64,000 nucleotides of DNA, taken from the NCBI RefSeq assembly GCF_024496085.1, contig NZ_CP101751.1, positions 2,046,001 to 2,110,000 of the forward strand. Direction: 5' to 3'. The notes beneath the pieces are model-generated. The model worked only from the letters and a program-made list of their open reading frames with translations, made no database searches and had not been told where the DNA came from. The stretch comes from Flavobacterium cerinum (GTDB lineage: Bacteria; Bacteroidota; Bacteroidia; Flavobacteriales; Flavobacteriaceae). The position numbers and the translations under genes are program-made. Within the stretch, counting starts at the first letter, position 1, and every line of letters starts with the position of its first letter. Below, piece after piece: positions 35,368-44,100 of the stretch.

Positions 35368-35938
35368 GGTAATTTTTTAATTCTTCCAGATAAAGTGCAT
35401 AGCAGGAAATTCCTTCCAGTTTACCGATATTACGGATTCCGCCGTAACCGGTCATTATAAACAATGCGATTTGCTGCGGATTGCGATCAGGACGAATTGT
35501 CTGCTGTTGTTGCTCCGATACAAGACAATCGGTAATAGCAGTTCTCCAGTCGGTCATTAAAACTGAAAGTGCTTTTCGAAATGTTTCGTTTAAAGGCGCC
35601 ATTTCTTCAATCAGATTAAATGCCGGACAGCCATAACGCACATCAAAGAAATCGGTGTCATGTAACAAATCACACATCATATTGTAAATTGCTTCCAACG
35701 GTTTTTCAGTTTGTTGTAAAGGACGTAGCATCACTTCATACATATTGGGGCGCATATACTCATTGATTAACGCGACAGCCATCTCATCTTTATTTTTAAA
35801 ATGATAATAAAAGGCACCTTTCGTTACCTGAGTAGTCGCAATAATGTCATCAATACTCGTTGCCTGATACCCTTTTCTGTAAATCAGTTCAAAGGATTTT
35901 TGGAGAATGGACATACGGGTTTGGGCTGCTTTCGACAT
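35336..35938 (-). CDS. TetR/AcrR family regulator
   Basis: A 200-residue TetR regulator with the N-terminal HTH RMSILQKSFELIYRKGYQATSIDDIIATTQVTKGAFYYHFKNKDEM and a helical ligand domain. ATG 35938 (MSKAAQTRMS) is chosen over 35995. Its 3' end overlaps that of the convergent ECF42 gene by 32 bases. It lies 56 bases downstream of the siderophore-interacting protein gene on the same strand, so they may be cotranscribed. Confidence 0.9.
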   Translation of the reverse strand: MSKAAQTRMSILQKSFELIYRKGYQATSIDDIIATTQVTKGAFYYHFKNKDEMAVALINEYMRPNMYEVMLRPLQQTEKPLEAIYNMMCDLLHDTDFFDVRYGCPAFNLIEEMAPLNETFRKALSVLMTDWRTAITDCLVSEQQQQTIRPDRNPQQIALFIMTGYGGIRNIGKLEGISCYALYLEELKNYLTDLKPTFSV

Positions 35939-35994
35939 AGATAGACGGATCTGATAAGCGAATGTACTATAAAAATAAGAATGTGCCAATATCA

Positions 35995-36678
35995 TTATCG
36001 CCAGAATGCCTTAACGCGCAGGTCTTCCGGATTCCAATTCTTTTCATTTCTGAAATAGTATTTGATTAGTTGACATACTTCCGGTGCACCGGTTATATAG
36101 GCCAATCGCTTTTCGTTGAAATCAGGAAGTAGTAAAGCCATTTTAGAGGTTATAGCTTCCGGATCAAAAGGAGAAAAAATATGATAATCAAAAGGGAAAC
36201 TCCCGTCAATATCAGGAAAAATATCCCGCTGGTGTGGTGCATAGATAAAACTAAAAACAGTTTTACCCACCGGTAAATTACGGTTGATTTCATATAGATG
36301 CGAAAGTGCTGTTATATCACCGATCATGACATAATTATCGGCACTTTCATCGATAAGAAGTTTTCCCCGTGGTGTTTTAAAATAAACCGTATCTCCGGCT
36401 TCCAGTGTGTGAACCCAATGCGCTCCTTTACCGTTTGAAAAAGTGCAAATGGCTACATCAATACTATTTTGAACCGGTTCGTAATTCCAGATACTGTATT
36501 TACGGTGTTCTATATGTTGATCATCTATAAAAAGTTCAATTGTAAAGCCCGGAATGTATTCCATTTCAGCGAAATAAGGACTTGTTATTTTAAGATGAAA
36601 AGTATGTCGGGTTATCCGTTGTATACTTTTAATAAACCCTTTACAGGGTACTTCTGAGCTGTTTTTCTCGTTTGCCAT
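35995..36678 (-). CDS. Siderophore-interacting protein (FAD-binding)
   Basis: A 227-residue flavoprotein of the SIP/ViuB family, which reduces ferric siderophores in the cytoplasm. It has an FAD-binding barrel (HRKYSIWNYEPVQNSIDVAICTFSNGKGAHWVHTLEAGD, YFKTPRGKL) and a C-terminal nucleotide-binding part (AYITGAPEVCQLIKYYFRNEKNWNPEDLRVKAFWR). ATG 36678 (MANEKNSS) is preferred over 36708. The promoter carries an FNR-like site matching that before DUF2798-ribB-crp, linking this flavin enzyme with riboflavin synthesis. Confidence 0.85.
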   Translation of the reverse strand: MANEKNSSEVPCKGFIKSIQRITRHTFHLKITSPYFAEMEYIPGFTIELFIDDQHIEHRKYSIWNYEPVQNSIDVAICTFSNGKGAHWVHTLEAGDTVYFKTPRGKLLIDESADNYVMIGDITALSHLYEINRNLPVGKTVFSFIYAPHQRDIFPDIDGSFPFDYHIFSPFDPEAITSKMALLLPDFNEKRLAYITGAPEVCQLIKYYFRNEKNWNPEDLRVKAFWR

Positions 36679-36697
36679 ACTAATGTTTTTAATAAGG

Positions 36698-36741
36698 CAA
36701 ATTTGCAATATGGTCTCCGGCTAAACATTGACCTGAATCAA
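36698..36741 (-). promoter_or_regulatory. FNR-like site and -7-like box of siderophore-interacting gene
   Basis: Minus strand: TTGATTCAGGTCAA (36741 to 36728), an almost symmetrical FNR-type box, then 22 bases, then CAAATTTG (36705 to 36698), one base off TAnnTTTG. The centre of the box falls about 41-43 bases before the expected transcript start, the classical class II activator position. The copy at 38233-38276 has the same spacing. Confidence 0.6.
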
Positions 36742-36747
36742 AAACGA

Positions 36748-37317
36748 TTATATTTTGGATTTTAAACGACTTAACGTTTCCTGTGAAATGTTGAGGTAGG
36801 AGGCCACCATTTTATTGGATAAACGATTAACCAATTTCGGATTGATAGCCAGTAGCTCGCGGTACCGTTCTCCGGCATCCATTGTGATAAACGACATAAG
36901 GCGGTTGGTATTGTTCACATAAGCCATTTCGAGATAATGCCGGTAAAATTTTTCCCAAACCGGAATTTCTTCCAGTAAAGTATAAAAATCCTGTTGTGTG
37001 ATATAGAGCAATTCGGTCTGTTCCAATGCCTGAATATATTCCAAAGAGGGTTTGTTTGTAATAAAACTAACCAAAGCAGTTGCAAAATTATTTTCAAAAG
37101 CAAGATAACGGGTAGCATCCTGACCATCTTCATTGATAAAAAAGATGCGTAAACAACCTTGGCCAACGAAAAACATCCGTTGGCTGGTTTGTCCGTTTGT
37201 AACCAGAAGTTCGTTTTTTTTTGGTTTTAACGGTTTAAAAAACGATAAAATGGTTGTAAGTTCGGTATCGGTAACAGCAATTTCTTTTGAAATATAATCC
37301 GCTAATTGTGAATACAT
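36748..37317 (-). CDS. Crp/Fnr family regulator with FNR-type recognition helix
   Basis: A 189-residue Crp/Fnr-family regulator with N-terminal cyclic-nucleotide-binding-like barrel (NELLVTNGQTSQRMFFVGQGCLRIFFINEDGQD) and C-terminal HTH (RLSNKMVASYLNISQETLSRLKSKI). The recognition helix has the E-x-x-S-R signature (ETLSR) that in FNR reads TTGAT half-sites. The four FNR cluster cysteines are absent, so it is not an iron-sulfur oxygen sensor. It follows ribB by six bases. It most likely acts on the two FNR-like boxes at 36728 and 38263, including its own operon. Confidence 0.88.
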   Translation of the reverse strand: MYSQLADYISKEIAVTDTELTTILSFFKPLKPKKNELLVTNGQTSQRMFFVGQGCLRIFFINEDGQDATRYLAFENNFATALVSFITNKPSLEYIQALEQTELLYITQQDFYTLLEEIPVWEKFYRHYLEMAYVNNTNRLMSFITMDAGERYRELLAINPKLVNRLSNKMVASYLNISQETLSRLKSKI

Positions 37318-37323
37318 CTTTAT

Positions 37324-37983
37324 TTAATAGTCGGTTACAAATTTACGGTAATAGTAGATATCTTCGATCGATAGGACAATCAATTGCTGTTCGAGGGCAA
37401 AATCAATAATCTCCGGTAAGCGCGAAACCGTTCCGTCCGGATTGGTCAGTTCGCACAAAACCGCTTCCGGACGCAAGCCGGATAATTTCATTAAATCGAT
37501 ACTGCCTTCGGTATGGCCGTTTCTTCCGAGAACACCTGAATCATTGGCTCTTAACGGAAAAATATGCCCCGGACGAGCCAGATCTGTCGGTAACGCTTTC
37601 GGGTTACTGGCTGTACGAATTGTTTGTATACGATCGGAGGCAGAGATACCTGTTGTAATTCCTTTTTTAGCTTCTATTGTTATCGTAAACGGTGTTTGGT
37701 ATTTACTGGAATTAGCGGTTACCATATAGGGTAATTCCAGAGCGTCTGCTTTTTCGTTGGTCAGGCATAAACAAACGATTCCGCTACAGGAACGAAGCAT
37801 TAATGCCATATCGCAAACAGTCATATGCTGTGCCGGAAAGATAAGATCCCCTTCGTTTTCACGATTCTCATTGTCAATCAGTAAAATACCTTTTCCGTTT
37901 TGTAAAGCATTGATAGCATTTTCCACGCGAACTTTACTTGTTGTGCCAAACGGATGCAATGCGGTAAGTGTAGCGGTCGTCAT
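37324..37983 (-). CDS. ribB: 3,4-dihydroxy-2-butanone-4-phosphate synthase
   Basis: A 219-residue stand-alone RibB that converts ribulose 5-phosphate to the four-carbon unit for riboflavin. Signature segments are [20 protein letters not shown] (acidic metal-binding loop) and [36 protein letters not shown]. There is no fused GTP cyclohydrolase II domain, so it is probably an extra copy outside the main rib operon. Its start overlaps the DUF2798 stop by one base. Placement with a Crp/Fnr regulator and near a flavin-dependent siderophore reductase suggests conditional boosting of flavin supply. Confidence 0.93.
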   Translation of the reverse strand: MTTATLTALHPFGTTSKVRVENAINALQNGKGILLIDNENRENEGDLIFPAQHMTVCDMALMLRSCSGIVCLCLTNEKADALELPYMVTANSSKYQTPFTITIEAKKGITTGISASDRIQTIRTASNPKALPTDLARPGHIFPLRANDSGVLGRNGHTEGSIDLMKLSGLRPEAVLCELTNPDGTVSRLPEIIDFALEQQLIVLSIEDIYYYRKFVTDY

Positions 37984-38204
37984 TATTTTTCGGTAAATTT
38001 TTCCGCCAATTTTCGGGCTTTCGGTATAATAATAAAGGCAGCGAGATAGGCAACCGGAAGCATTACGCTCCAGGCTTTTAAAAATTTAAAAAACCAATCT
38101 TCTCCAAAACCATAGTTGCGAATCAATCCTACAAACGCCATAATAAGTGTCATCGGAATGACCACAAAAAGGGTGTTGATGTACTTAAAATACTCTTTTT
38201 TCAT
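37983..38204 (-). CDS. DUF2798 small membrane protein
   Basis: A 73-residue DUF2798 protein with two membrane helices ([22 protein letters not shown] and [25 protein letters not shown]). Unknown function. ATG 38204 (MKKEYFKYI) is chosen; the longer frame to 38303 covers the FNR-like promoter. First gene of DUF2798-ribB-crp. Confidence 0.85.
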   Translation of the reverse strand: MKKEYFKYINTLFVVIPMTLIMAFVGLIRNYGFGEDWFFKFLKAWSVMLPVAYLAAFIIIPKARKLAEKFTEK

Positions 38205-38232
38205 TTTATTTTTTTTTAAAATTATTATGGCA

Positions 38233-38276
38233 CAAAATTGAAACAAGCGGATGTTTAAAACATTGACATGAATCAA
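38233..38276 (-). promoter_or_regulatory. FNR-like site and -7-like box of DUF2798-ribB-crp operon
   Basis: Minus strand: TTGATTCATGTCAA (38276 to 38263), 22 bases, then CAATTTTG (38240 to 38233). Layout and flanks (CATTGAC-TGAATCAAAAA on the plus strand) match the site before the siderophore-interacting gene, suggesting autoregulation by the Crp/Fnr protein. Confidence 0.6.
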
Positions 38277-38342
38277 AAAACGAACAAGAGAAAAGAAATA
38301 CACAAAAGGGTATCGGCATTTTGTTTTTTTATGGAAATCCGT

Positions 38343-38376
38343 ACTATTTATAGTATATTGTGATATACTATTGTAG
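38343..38376 (+). promoter_or_regulatory. Overlapping dyads upstream of yegP-like gene
   Basis: A perfect inverted repeat TAGTATAT-TGTG-ATATACTA (38351-38370) overlaps a smaller one, ACTAT-TT-ATAGT (38343-38354). They lie 34-67 bases before the ATG at 38410 and look like a multi-site operator. Regulator unknown. Confidence 0.45.
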
Positions 38377-38409
38377 ATGTTTACTAGTTTAACTTAAAGC
38401 CAATAAAAA

Positions 38410-38739
38410 ATGGGAAAATTTGTAATTACAAAAAGAAAAAATGACGAATTTCAATTTGATTTAAAAGCCGGAAACGGACAGACAATTCTAACCAGCGAAG
38501 GTTATACTGCTAAAGCGGGTTGTACAAATGGTATCGAATCCGTACGGAAAAATGCGCAACTGGATGAACGTTTCGAACGTAAAACGTCATCTAACGGGAA
38601 ACCGTTTTTTAATCTGAAGGCGTCCAACGGGCAAATTATCGGAACAAGCGAAATGTATGAATCCGTAGCAGCACGTGATAACGGAATTGAATCCGTAAAA
38701 AAGAATGCTCCGGATGCAACTGTAGAAGATTTATCGTAA
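38410..38739 (+). CDS. YegP-like protein, two DUF1508 repeats
   Basis: A 109-residue protein made of two DUF1508 repeats (GKFVITKRKNDEFQFDLKAGNGQTILTSEGY and KPFFNLKASNGQIIGTSEMYES, each followed by the NGIESV-KKNA segment). YegP-type proteins are small cytoplasmic beta-alpha proteins, sometimes linked to stress; mechanism unknown. Single-gene unit with terminator. Confidence 0.92.
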   Translation: MGKFVITKRKNDEFQFDLKAGNGQTILTSEGYTAKAGCTNGIESVRKNAQLDERFERKTSSNGKPFFNLKASNGQIIGTSEMYESVAARDNGIESVKKNAPDATVEDLS

Positions 38740-38750
38740 TGAAGAGTATA

Positions 38751-38779
38751 AAACCGTCTGTTTCAGGACGGTTTTTTTA
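38751..38779. terminator. Bidirectional terminator
   Basis: The stem AAACCGTC/GACGGTTT with an 8-nt loop is followed by TTTTT, and overlaps the 3' end of the convergent GNAT gene. Confidence 0.85.
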
Positions 38780-39314
38780 TAGTATTCCAAACGGTAGCGT
38801 TAATCCGGAAAATCTGTACCGGCATTTCCATAAACTCAGTAGTTTTATCTATTTGCATCCCATTTTGAAAGGCCACTTTTTGAGAATCGGTATTGTGAAT
38901 ATTGATAATCGAAATAACGCTTCCTGCTTGTTCTTTTTCAAAAGCAAAATCCCTGCATTTTTGAGCCGCTTCCGATGCATAGCCTTTCCCCCGATGTTCC
39001 GGTAAAATGGAATACGTTACTTCTAATTCCAGGATACCGTCAATATTACGAACAATAAGTCCGCTTTGACCGACTATAATTCCGGTCGCTTTTTCCGTTA
39101 CAATATAAGCACCGCCGAGATTGTTTTTATAGCGCTCGAAAGTAAGATTCAGCCAATAGCGGCATCGTTCTTCCGCAGTAGCAATAGCCGTCATTCCCAG
39201 ATTTTGGATGACAGTTTCATCACTGTAAAACGGCAACCACATTTCAAAATCATCTTCTGTTACTTTCCGAAAGGATAAACGCTCGGTGGTGGCGCCTTCT
39301 AAGTTATGTCGCAT
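38763..39314 (-). CDS. GNAT family N-acetyltransferase (RimJ/RimL-like)
   Basis: A 183-residue GNAT enzyme of the acetyltransferase_3 type: ERLSFRKVTEDDFEMWLPFYSDETV at the N-terminus, GQSGLIVRNIDGILELEVTYSILPEHRGKGYASEAAQKCRDFAF (acetyl-CoA site, R-G-K-G-Y-A), then NIHNTDSQKVAFQNGM. Such proteins acetylate protein N-termini or small amines; substrate unknown. The gene ends inside the terminator shared with yegP. Confidence 0.9.
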   Translation of the reverse strand: MRHNLEGATTERLSFRKVTEDDFEMWLPFYSDETVIQNLGMTAIATAEERCRYWLNLTFERYKNNLGGAYIVTEKATGIIVGQSGLIVRNIDGILELEVTYSILPEHRGKGYASEAAQKCRDFAFEKEQAGSVISIINIHNTDSQKVAFQNGMQIDKTTEFMEMPVQIFRINATVWNTIKKPS

Positions 39315-39455
39315 GTTTAAGTGTCGTATTTGTTTCGTTGTCCTGCTAATTTTTGAAGTAACTAAAATAGGAAAAAAGGCAGTCAGGTCGTTAGGAACTC
39401 TTCCTTAATATTTAATATGTATATTTTTAAATTATTATTTTGTAGTTATAAATTA

Positions 39456-39491
39456 TTGTTTTACGATAATTAATTATATATTTGCGTAAAA
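39456..39491 (+). promoter_or_regulatory. Promoter and bracketing inverted repeat of DUF2975 operon
   Basis: TTG (39456-39458), 18-base spacer and TATATTTG (39477-39484) form a good Bacteroidota promoter. TTTTACG (39459-39465) and CGTAAAA (39485-39491) bracket the -7 region with a 19-base spacing, a likely operator, perhaps for the HTH protein encoded second in the operon. Confidence 0.6.
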
Positions 39492-39500
39492 TAATTTAAG

Positions 39501-40013
39501 ATGAAAAAAGTGCGCTTACTCGCTACGACCTTGTTTTATATAACACGGACAGCAGCAATTCCTTATTTGCTTACCGCATTGTATTGTGTGATCTGTTTTG
39601 TATTAGGTACGGTACAATACACCGAAGGCGGGGAACGTTTTATTATTCATTATCCTTTTACTCAAAAACGATATTTGTTGGGAGATAGTACGGAATTTTA
39701 CTATATCTTCGAAATGATTGCCTTTATAGGACTCTATGGCGTATTTTTCTGGTTGCTCGGGACTGTTTTTGATGCCTTTCGTCAACCCAGGCTTTTTACG
39801 GAAAAGAATGTCGGCCGACTCAAACTTTTTTATACGCTGAATTTTATTGTTCCGTTACCGTTTTTGATCGGACATCTATGGTATTCCTATGAAGTAAGCC
39901 TATTGATCAGTTTAACCTTTTTACATTTTGTAATCGGTATTTTTGCCTATTTTATGGCTGCCATTTTCGAACAAGGACTTAACTTGCAAGCCGAACAGGA
40001 CTTATATATATAA
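39501..40013 (+). CDS. DUF2975 membrane protein
   Basis: A 170-residue DUF2975 protein with four membrane helices (about 16-35, 68-92, 112-126, 130-155). The segment FDAFRQPRLFTEKNVGRLKLF matches the conserved loop of the family. Function unknown, but DUF2975 genes almost always precede a small YozG-type HTH gene, as here (two bases apart). Confidence 0.88.
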   Translation: MKKVRLLATTLFYITRTAAIPYLLTALYCVICFVLGTVQYTEGGERFIIHYPFTQKRYLLGDSTEFYYIFEMIAFIGLYGVFFWLLGTVFDAFRQPRLFTEKNVGRLKLFYTLNFIVPLPFLIGHLWYSYEVSLLISLTFLHFVIGIFAYFMAAIFEQGLNLQAEQDLYI

Positions 40014-40015
40014 CC

Positions 40016-40222
40016 ATGCCTATTATTGTAAATATCGATGTGATGCTTGCCAAACGAAAAATGCAAAGCAAAGAATTAGCTGAAATCTTAGGGATTACAC
40101 AAGCTAATTTATCCATTTTAAAAACAGGAAAGGCAAAAGGATTCCGCTTTGAAACGCTGGAAGCCATCTGTAAAGCTTTAGATTGTCAGCCGGGCGATAT
40201 ACTGGAATACAGGGAAGCATAA
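40016..40222 (+). CDS. Small YozG-type HTH regulator (Cro/C1-like)
   Basis: A 68-residue single-domain HTH_26-type regulator (VMLAKRKMQSKELAEILGITQANLSILKTGKAKGFRFETLEAICKALDCQPGDILEYRE). It is coupled with the DUF2975 gene and is followed after 100 bases and a terminator by the ABC genes. It probably represses its own promoter. Confidence 0.92.
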   Translation: MPIIVNIDVMLAKRKMQSKELAEILGITQANLSILKTGKAKGFRFETLEAICKALDCQPGDILEYREA

Positions 40223-40254
40223 CATCATCTTAACAGCTCTTTTAAAAAAAAATA

Positions 40255-40294
40255 CACCTATACAGGTGCCGGGCTTTTATTGCCCGAATTTTTT
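40255..40294 (+). terminator. Tandem hairpins / attenuator before ABC genes
   Basis: Hairpin 1 is CACCT-ATAC-AGGTG (40255-40268). Hairpin 2 is CGGGC/GCCCG (40270-40286) with a 7-nt loop, followed by AATTTTTTC. Hairpin 2 is a plausible terminator limiting read-through into the ABC operon, whose ATG is 29 bases downstream. Confidence 0.6.
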
Positions 40295-40322
40295 CAATAA
40301 TCATCAATCAAATTCAATCAAA

Positions 40323-41198
40323 ATGAACAGTTTACAAATCAACAAGCTTAGTAAGCGCTACAGTAACGGTACGCAAGCTATGCAGGAAATTTCGCTTCAG
40401 ATCGGAAATGGAATTTTCGGACTTTTAGGTCCCAACGGAGCCGGAAAATCGACTTTAATGAAAACGATAGCCGGATTACAACAACCCGATAGCGGTTCGC
40501 TGCTTTTTAACGGAACCGATATTGTCGCTGATCCGTTTTATATTAAAAAACAATTGGGCTATTTGCCACAGGATTTTGGGGTTTATCCGAAAATCAGCGC
40601 CTATGATTTATTGGATCATCTTGCGGTTTTAAAAGGAGTAGAAAATAAGAAAGAACGGAAGGAACAAATCCTGGCTTTATTGGAAAAAACGAATCTGTTA
40701 GCCTATAAAAATAAAGCGGTTAGTTCTTTTTCCGGCGGTATGCGGCAACGATTTGGCGTGGCACAGGCTTTATTAGGAGCTCCCAAAATTATAATTGTTG
40801 ATGAACCTACGGCCGGTCTGGATCCGGAAGAACGAAATCGTTTTAATACATTGCTAAGTGAAATAGGCGAGCAGGTTATTGTGATTTTATCTACCCATCT
40901 TGTGGAAGATGTACGGAATCTTTGTACGCAAATGGCCATTATTCAGGAAGGAAGTGTAAAAGCGTACGGCGAACCGATAACGTTTATCCGACAACTGGAC
41001 GGATGTATCTGGCATAAAAGGATAGACAAAAAGGAACTTGATTTTTTCCGGGAAAAATACCACGTTATTTCGGTACAGTTATTTGCCGGGCAACAATCGG
41101 TAACAATCTTTTCAGAAACCGATCCGGGCGAAGGATTTTCAATGAAATCGCAGGATTTGGAGGACGTTTACTTTTATCAACTTTCTAAAAAAGGGTGA
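40323..41198 (+). CDS. ABC transporter ATP-binding protein
   Basis: A 291-residue ABC ATPase of the ABC-2 export type. Visible are Walker A (LLGPNGAGKSTLMK), Q-loop (LGYLPQDFGVYPKI), signature (SSFSGGMRQRFGVAQALLG), Walker B (IIIVDEPTAGLDPEE) and the switch His (ILSTHLVED). ATG 40323 (MNSLQINKLS) is chosen over 40266. One base separates it from the giant permease/peptidase fusion, its obvious partner. Confidence 0.95.
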   Translation: MNSLQINKLSKRYSNGTQAMQEISLQIGNGIFGLLGPNGAGKSTLMKTIAGLQQPDSGSLLFNGTDIVADPFYIKKQLGYLPQDFGVYPKISAYDLLDHLAVLKGVENKKERKEQILALLEKTNLLAYKNKAVSSFSGGMRQRFGVAQALLGAPKIIIVDEPTAGLDPEERNRFNTLLSEIGEQVIVILSTHLVEDVRNLCTQMAIIQEGSVKAYGEPITFIRQLDGCIWHKRIDKKELDFFREKYHVISVQLFAGQQSVTIFSETDPGEGFSMKSQDLEDVYFYQLSKKG

Positions 41199-41199
41199 T

Positions 41200-44100
41200 A
41201 TGATAACCGAAATTTTGAAATTTGACTGGAATTTTTTCGCTAAGAAAAGATCCTTTCCGGTAATGCTGTTGTTTTTTCTGAGCTTTGGTATTTTTACTAC
41301 CGTTGCAGCGAATTTTCCGTTTCCTGAAACGTATCGGAATGCGCCTTATACAATTACGTATATCATAGGAGTAATGTCATTGATCAATATTTTTACGGTG
41401 ACGCTTTTGGCTGCTCAGGGTTTATTACGGGAAAGCGATACCCGATTTGACAGTATTTTGTATGCTACACCAATCCGAAAACGCAATTATCTCGGAAGTC
41501 GTTTTATAACCATTTTTCTGATAACGGTGCTGACTTTCGGATTGTATGGTATCGGATTATTTTTGGGACATCAATTATTTCGCGAACATCCCGGAGATTA
41601 TACAAACACCGGAATCGGAACCTATTTATATGCATTTTCGGTTCTGGCATTACCCAATATTCTTTTTTGCACGGGGATAATTTGCAGTATCGGAGTACTG
41701 ACCCGAAATAAGATTGCCATTTATATTTCGGGACTGTTTATCTATTTTTTGTATTGGGGAATTGCGATGTTTGCTAACTCACCTTTGTTAGCGAATGCAT
41801 CACCGGTTTCAGACAAAACAATGCAGTTGATGGCTCGGATCGATCCGTTCGGATTATCAGCTTTCTTTGAACAAACCCGATATTGGTCGGCTTTAGAAAG
41901 AAATAATGAAGTGATCGCATTACAGGGTGATTTTCTGTTTAATCGGTTGTTGTTCATTGCAATCGCTTTCGGATTGGTTGGTTTGGCTTATAAACGTTTT
42001 ACATTAAGTGTAGGAAAACAAAAAACAGAAAAGCAGAAAAGGGACAAAGAGATCGGAATCGTTTTTAACTATCAGCCGATAAAGACGAAAGTTAAAGGTT
42101 ACAGTTATGATTTCAGAGCGTGGTTTAGTTTTGTAAAAACCGATGTAAAAGCAGTATTCAAAACCGTTCCGATATGGATTATGTTATTAGGTTGGGTGTT
42201 TTTCCTGGCTATGGAAATTGCCGGAAATATTAATGCAGGAGTCCGTTTACCGGAACGTTTTGCAACAACGGCATTGATGATAGGCGATATATTAAAACTA
42301 TTTCCGATAATTGGTTTGCTGATTGTATTGTTTTACGGCAGTGAGATTTATTGGCGTAGTCACAGTAGCCGTTTTGATGCTCTGGAAAAAACAACACCGG
42401 TATCTGGAGGCGTTGTGCTACTGGCAAAAGTAACCGTTCTTTCACTTGTTCCGATTATTTTGATTGCCGCCAGTATAGTAACCGGATTGGTATTTCAGTG
42501 GGTATATAATGATGCAATAGTTGACTGGGGATTGTATTTGTCGCTTTTCTATCTGATCGGCTTACCGTTGATGTTAAGCGCAGCTTTTGTCATCGGTATT
42601 CAATCGGTAAGTCCGAATCGATATATCGGATTGATTATTTCGTCGGTTTTACTATTGCTAACAAATACTTCTTTGGGCGGTATGTTTGGGATGACCCATC
42701 CGCTGTGGCGTTTTGCTAATGCTTATCAGGGAAATTATAGTGAAATGACTGGTTTTGATATTTTTATAACAGCCTTTCATATAAAAATGATTTTTTGGAC
42801 GAGTGTTACGACGGTATTTCTGATTGGAATAACAACCCGTGGGAAGCATTTTAGAAAAATACACTACCTTTTATTACTAATAAGTTTGACAGTAGCCGGA
42901 TGGTCGGGAATTCAGATAGTCACAAAAACAACAATATCGAAGAAAAACGAACGAAACGATTGGAAGCAGGAATATGAAGTACGATATAAAAAGTACGAAT
43001 CCTTACCACAGCCAATTATAACCGATGTAAAAACCGATGTAGCCTTATTTCCGGAAAAGAATGCCTATACCGTTACCGGTATTTATACTTTGATCAATAA
43101 AAATACTACGGCGATTGATTCGGTTTTGGTTTATGCTGATAAAGATTTCGAATGGTCCGGGATCACAATTTCAGGAGCGAAATTAGTAACAAAAGATACA
43201 GCTTACGGTCATTATTGGTATCGTTTTGCATCGCCGCTACAACCGGGACAAACCACCCGGATGCATTTTCATTTTAGTTATTCCGCTTCAGCGTTTAACG
43301 ATTTTATCCGTTTTAATACAATAGTACAGAACGGAACGTTTATTCGCATCAGTAATTTTTATCCGGGATTCGGTTATCGGTCGGATAATGAAATTGAGGA
43401 TCATAAAGAACGTAAAAAACGAGGATTAGAGCCTAGTACTCTTGTAATTCCTTTAGAGCGTAAAACCGATAACGTGGAGACTTTTATCAATCTGGATATG
43501 ACTATTGCAACAGCATCGGATCAAACAGCTATCGGATTAGGAACACTGAAAAAGAAATGGAAGCAGGATAACCGACAGTATTTTCATTATAGTACGGAAT
43601 CTCCGATACCGTTCCGTTTTGTTGTGACATCGGCTCGATATGCCGTAAAAAAACTAAAATACCGCGATATTGCTTTGGAAGTCTACTACCATCCGGAACA
43701 CGATCAAAATATTGATCATTTAATTAAAAATGCAAAATATACCTTAGATTATTGTGAAGAAAATTTTAGTCGGTATCCGTATAAAATACTGCGTTTTGCT
43801 GAGATTTCATCCTTTACAAAAGGGTTTGCCGGCACTGCTTATCCAACCGGATTTTTTATTAATGAAACATTTGGCTTCCGAAATAAAGCCGAACAGAACC
43901 CGGAAAAAGACATCATTAATGAAATGGTTAGTCACGAATTAGCGCATACCTGGTGGGGAAATGCAATGATCAATCCGGATTATCGGGAAGGAAGTAAATT
44001 GCTGACCGAAACGTTGGCGATGTATACTGAACTAATGGTTTATAAGAAGACTTATGGTTCGAAAAATCTGCGGTCGCGGGTTGCAGTACATCGGGATCTG

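Noticed and set aside
36748..37317. True oxygen-sensing FNR
   Set aside because: The four iron-sulfur cysteines of FNR are missing; only a single Cys is present, so only the DNA-recognition helix is FNR-like.
38205..38409. Possible FMN riboswitch for ribB
   Set aside because: No RFN-element core was seen; the region is explained by the FNR-like promoter and the yegP dyads.
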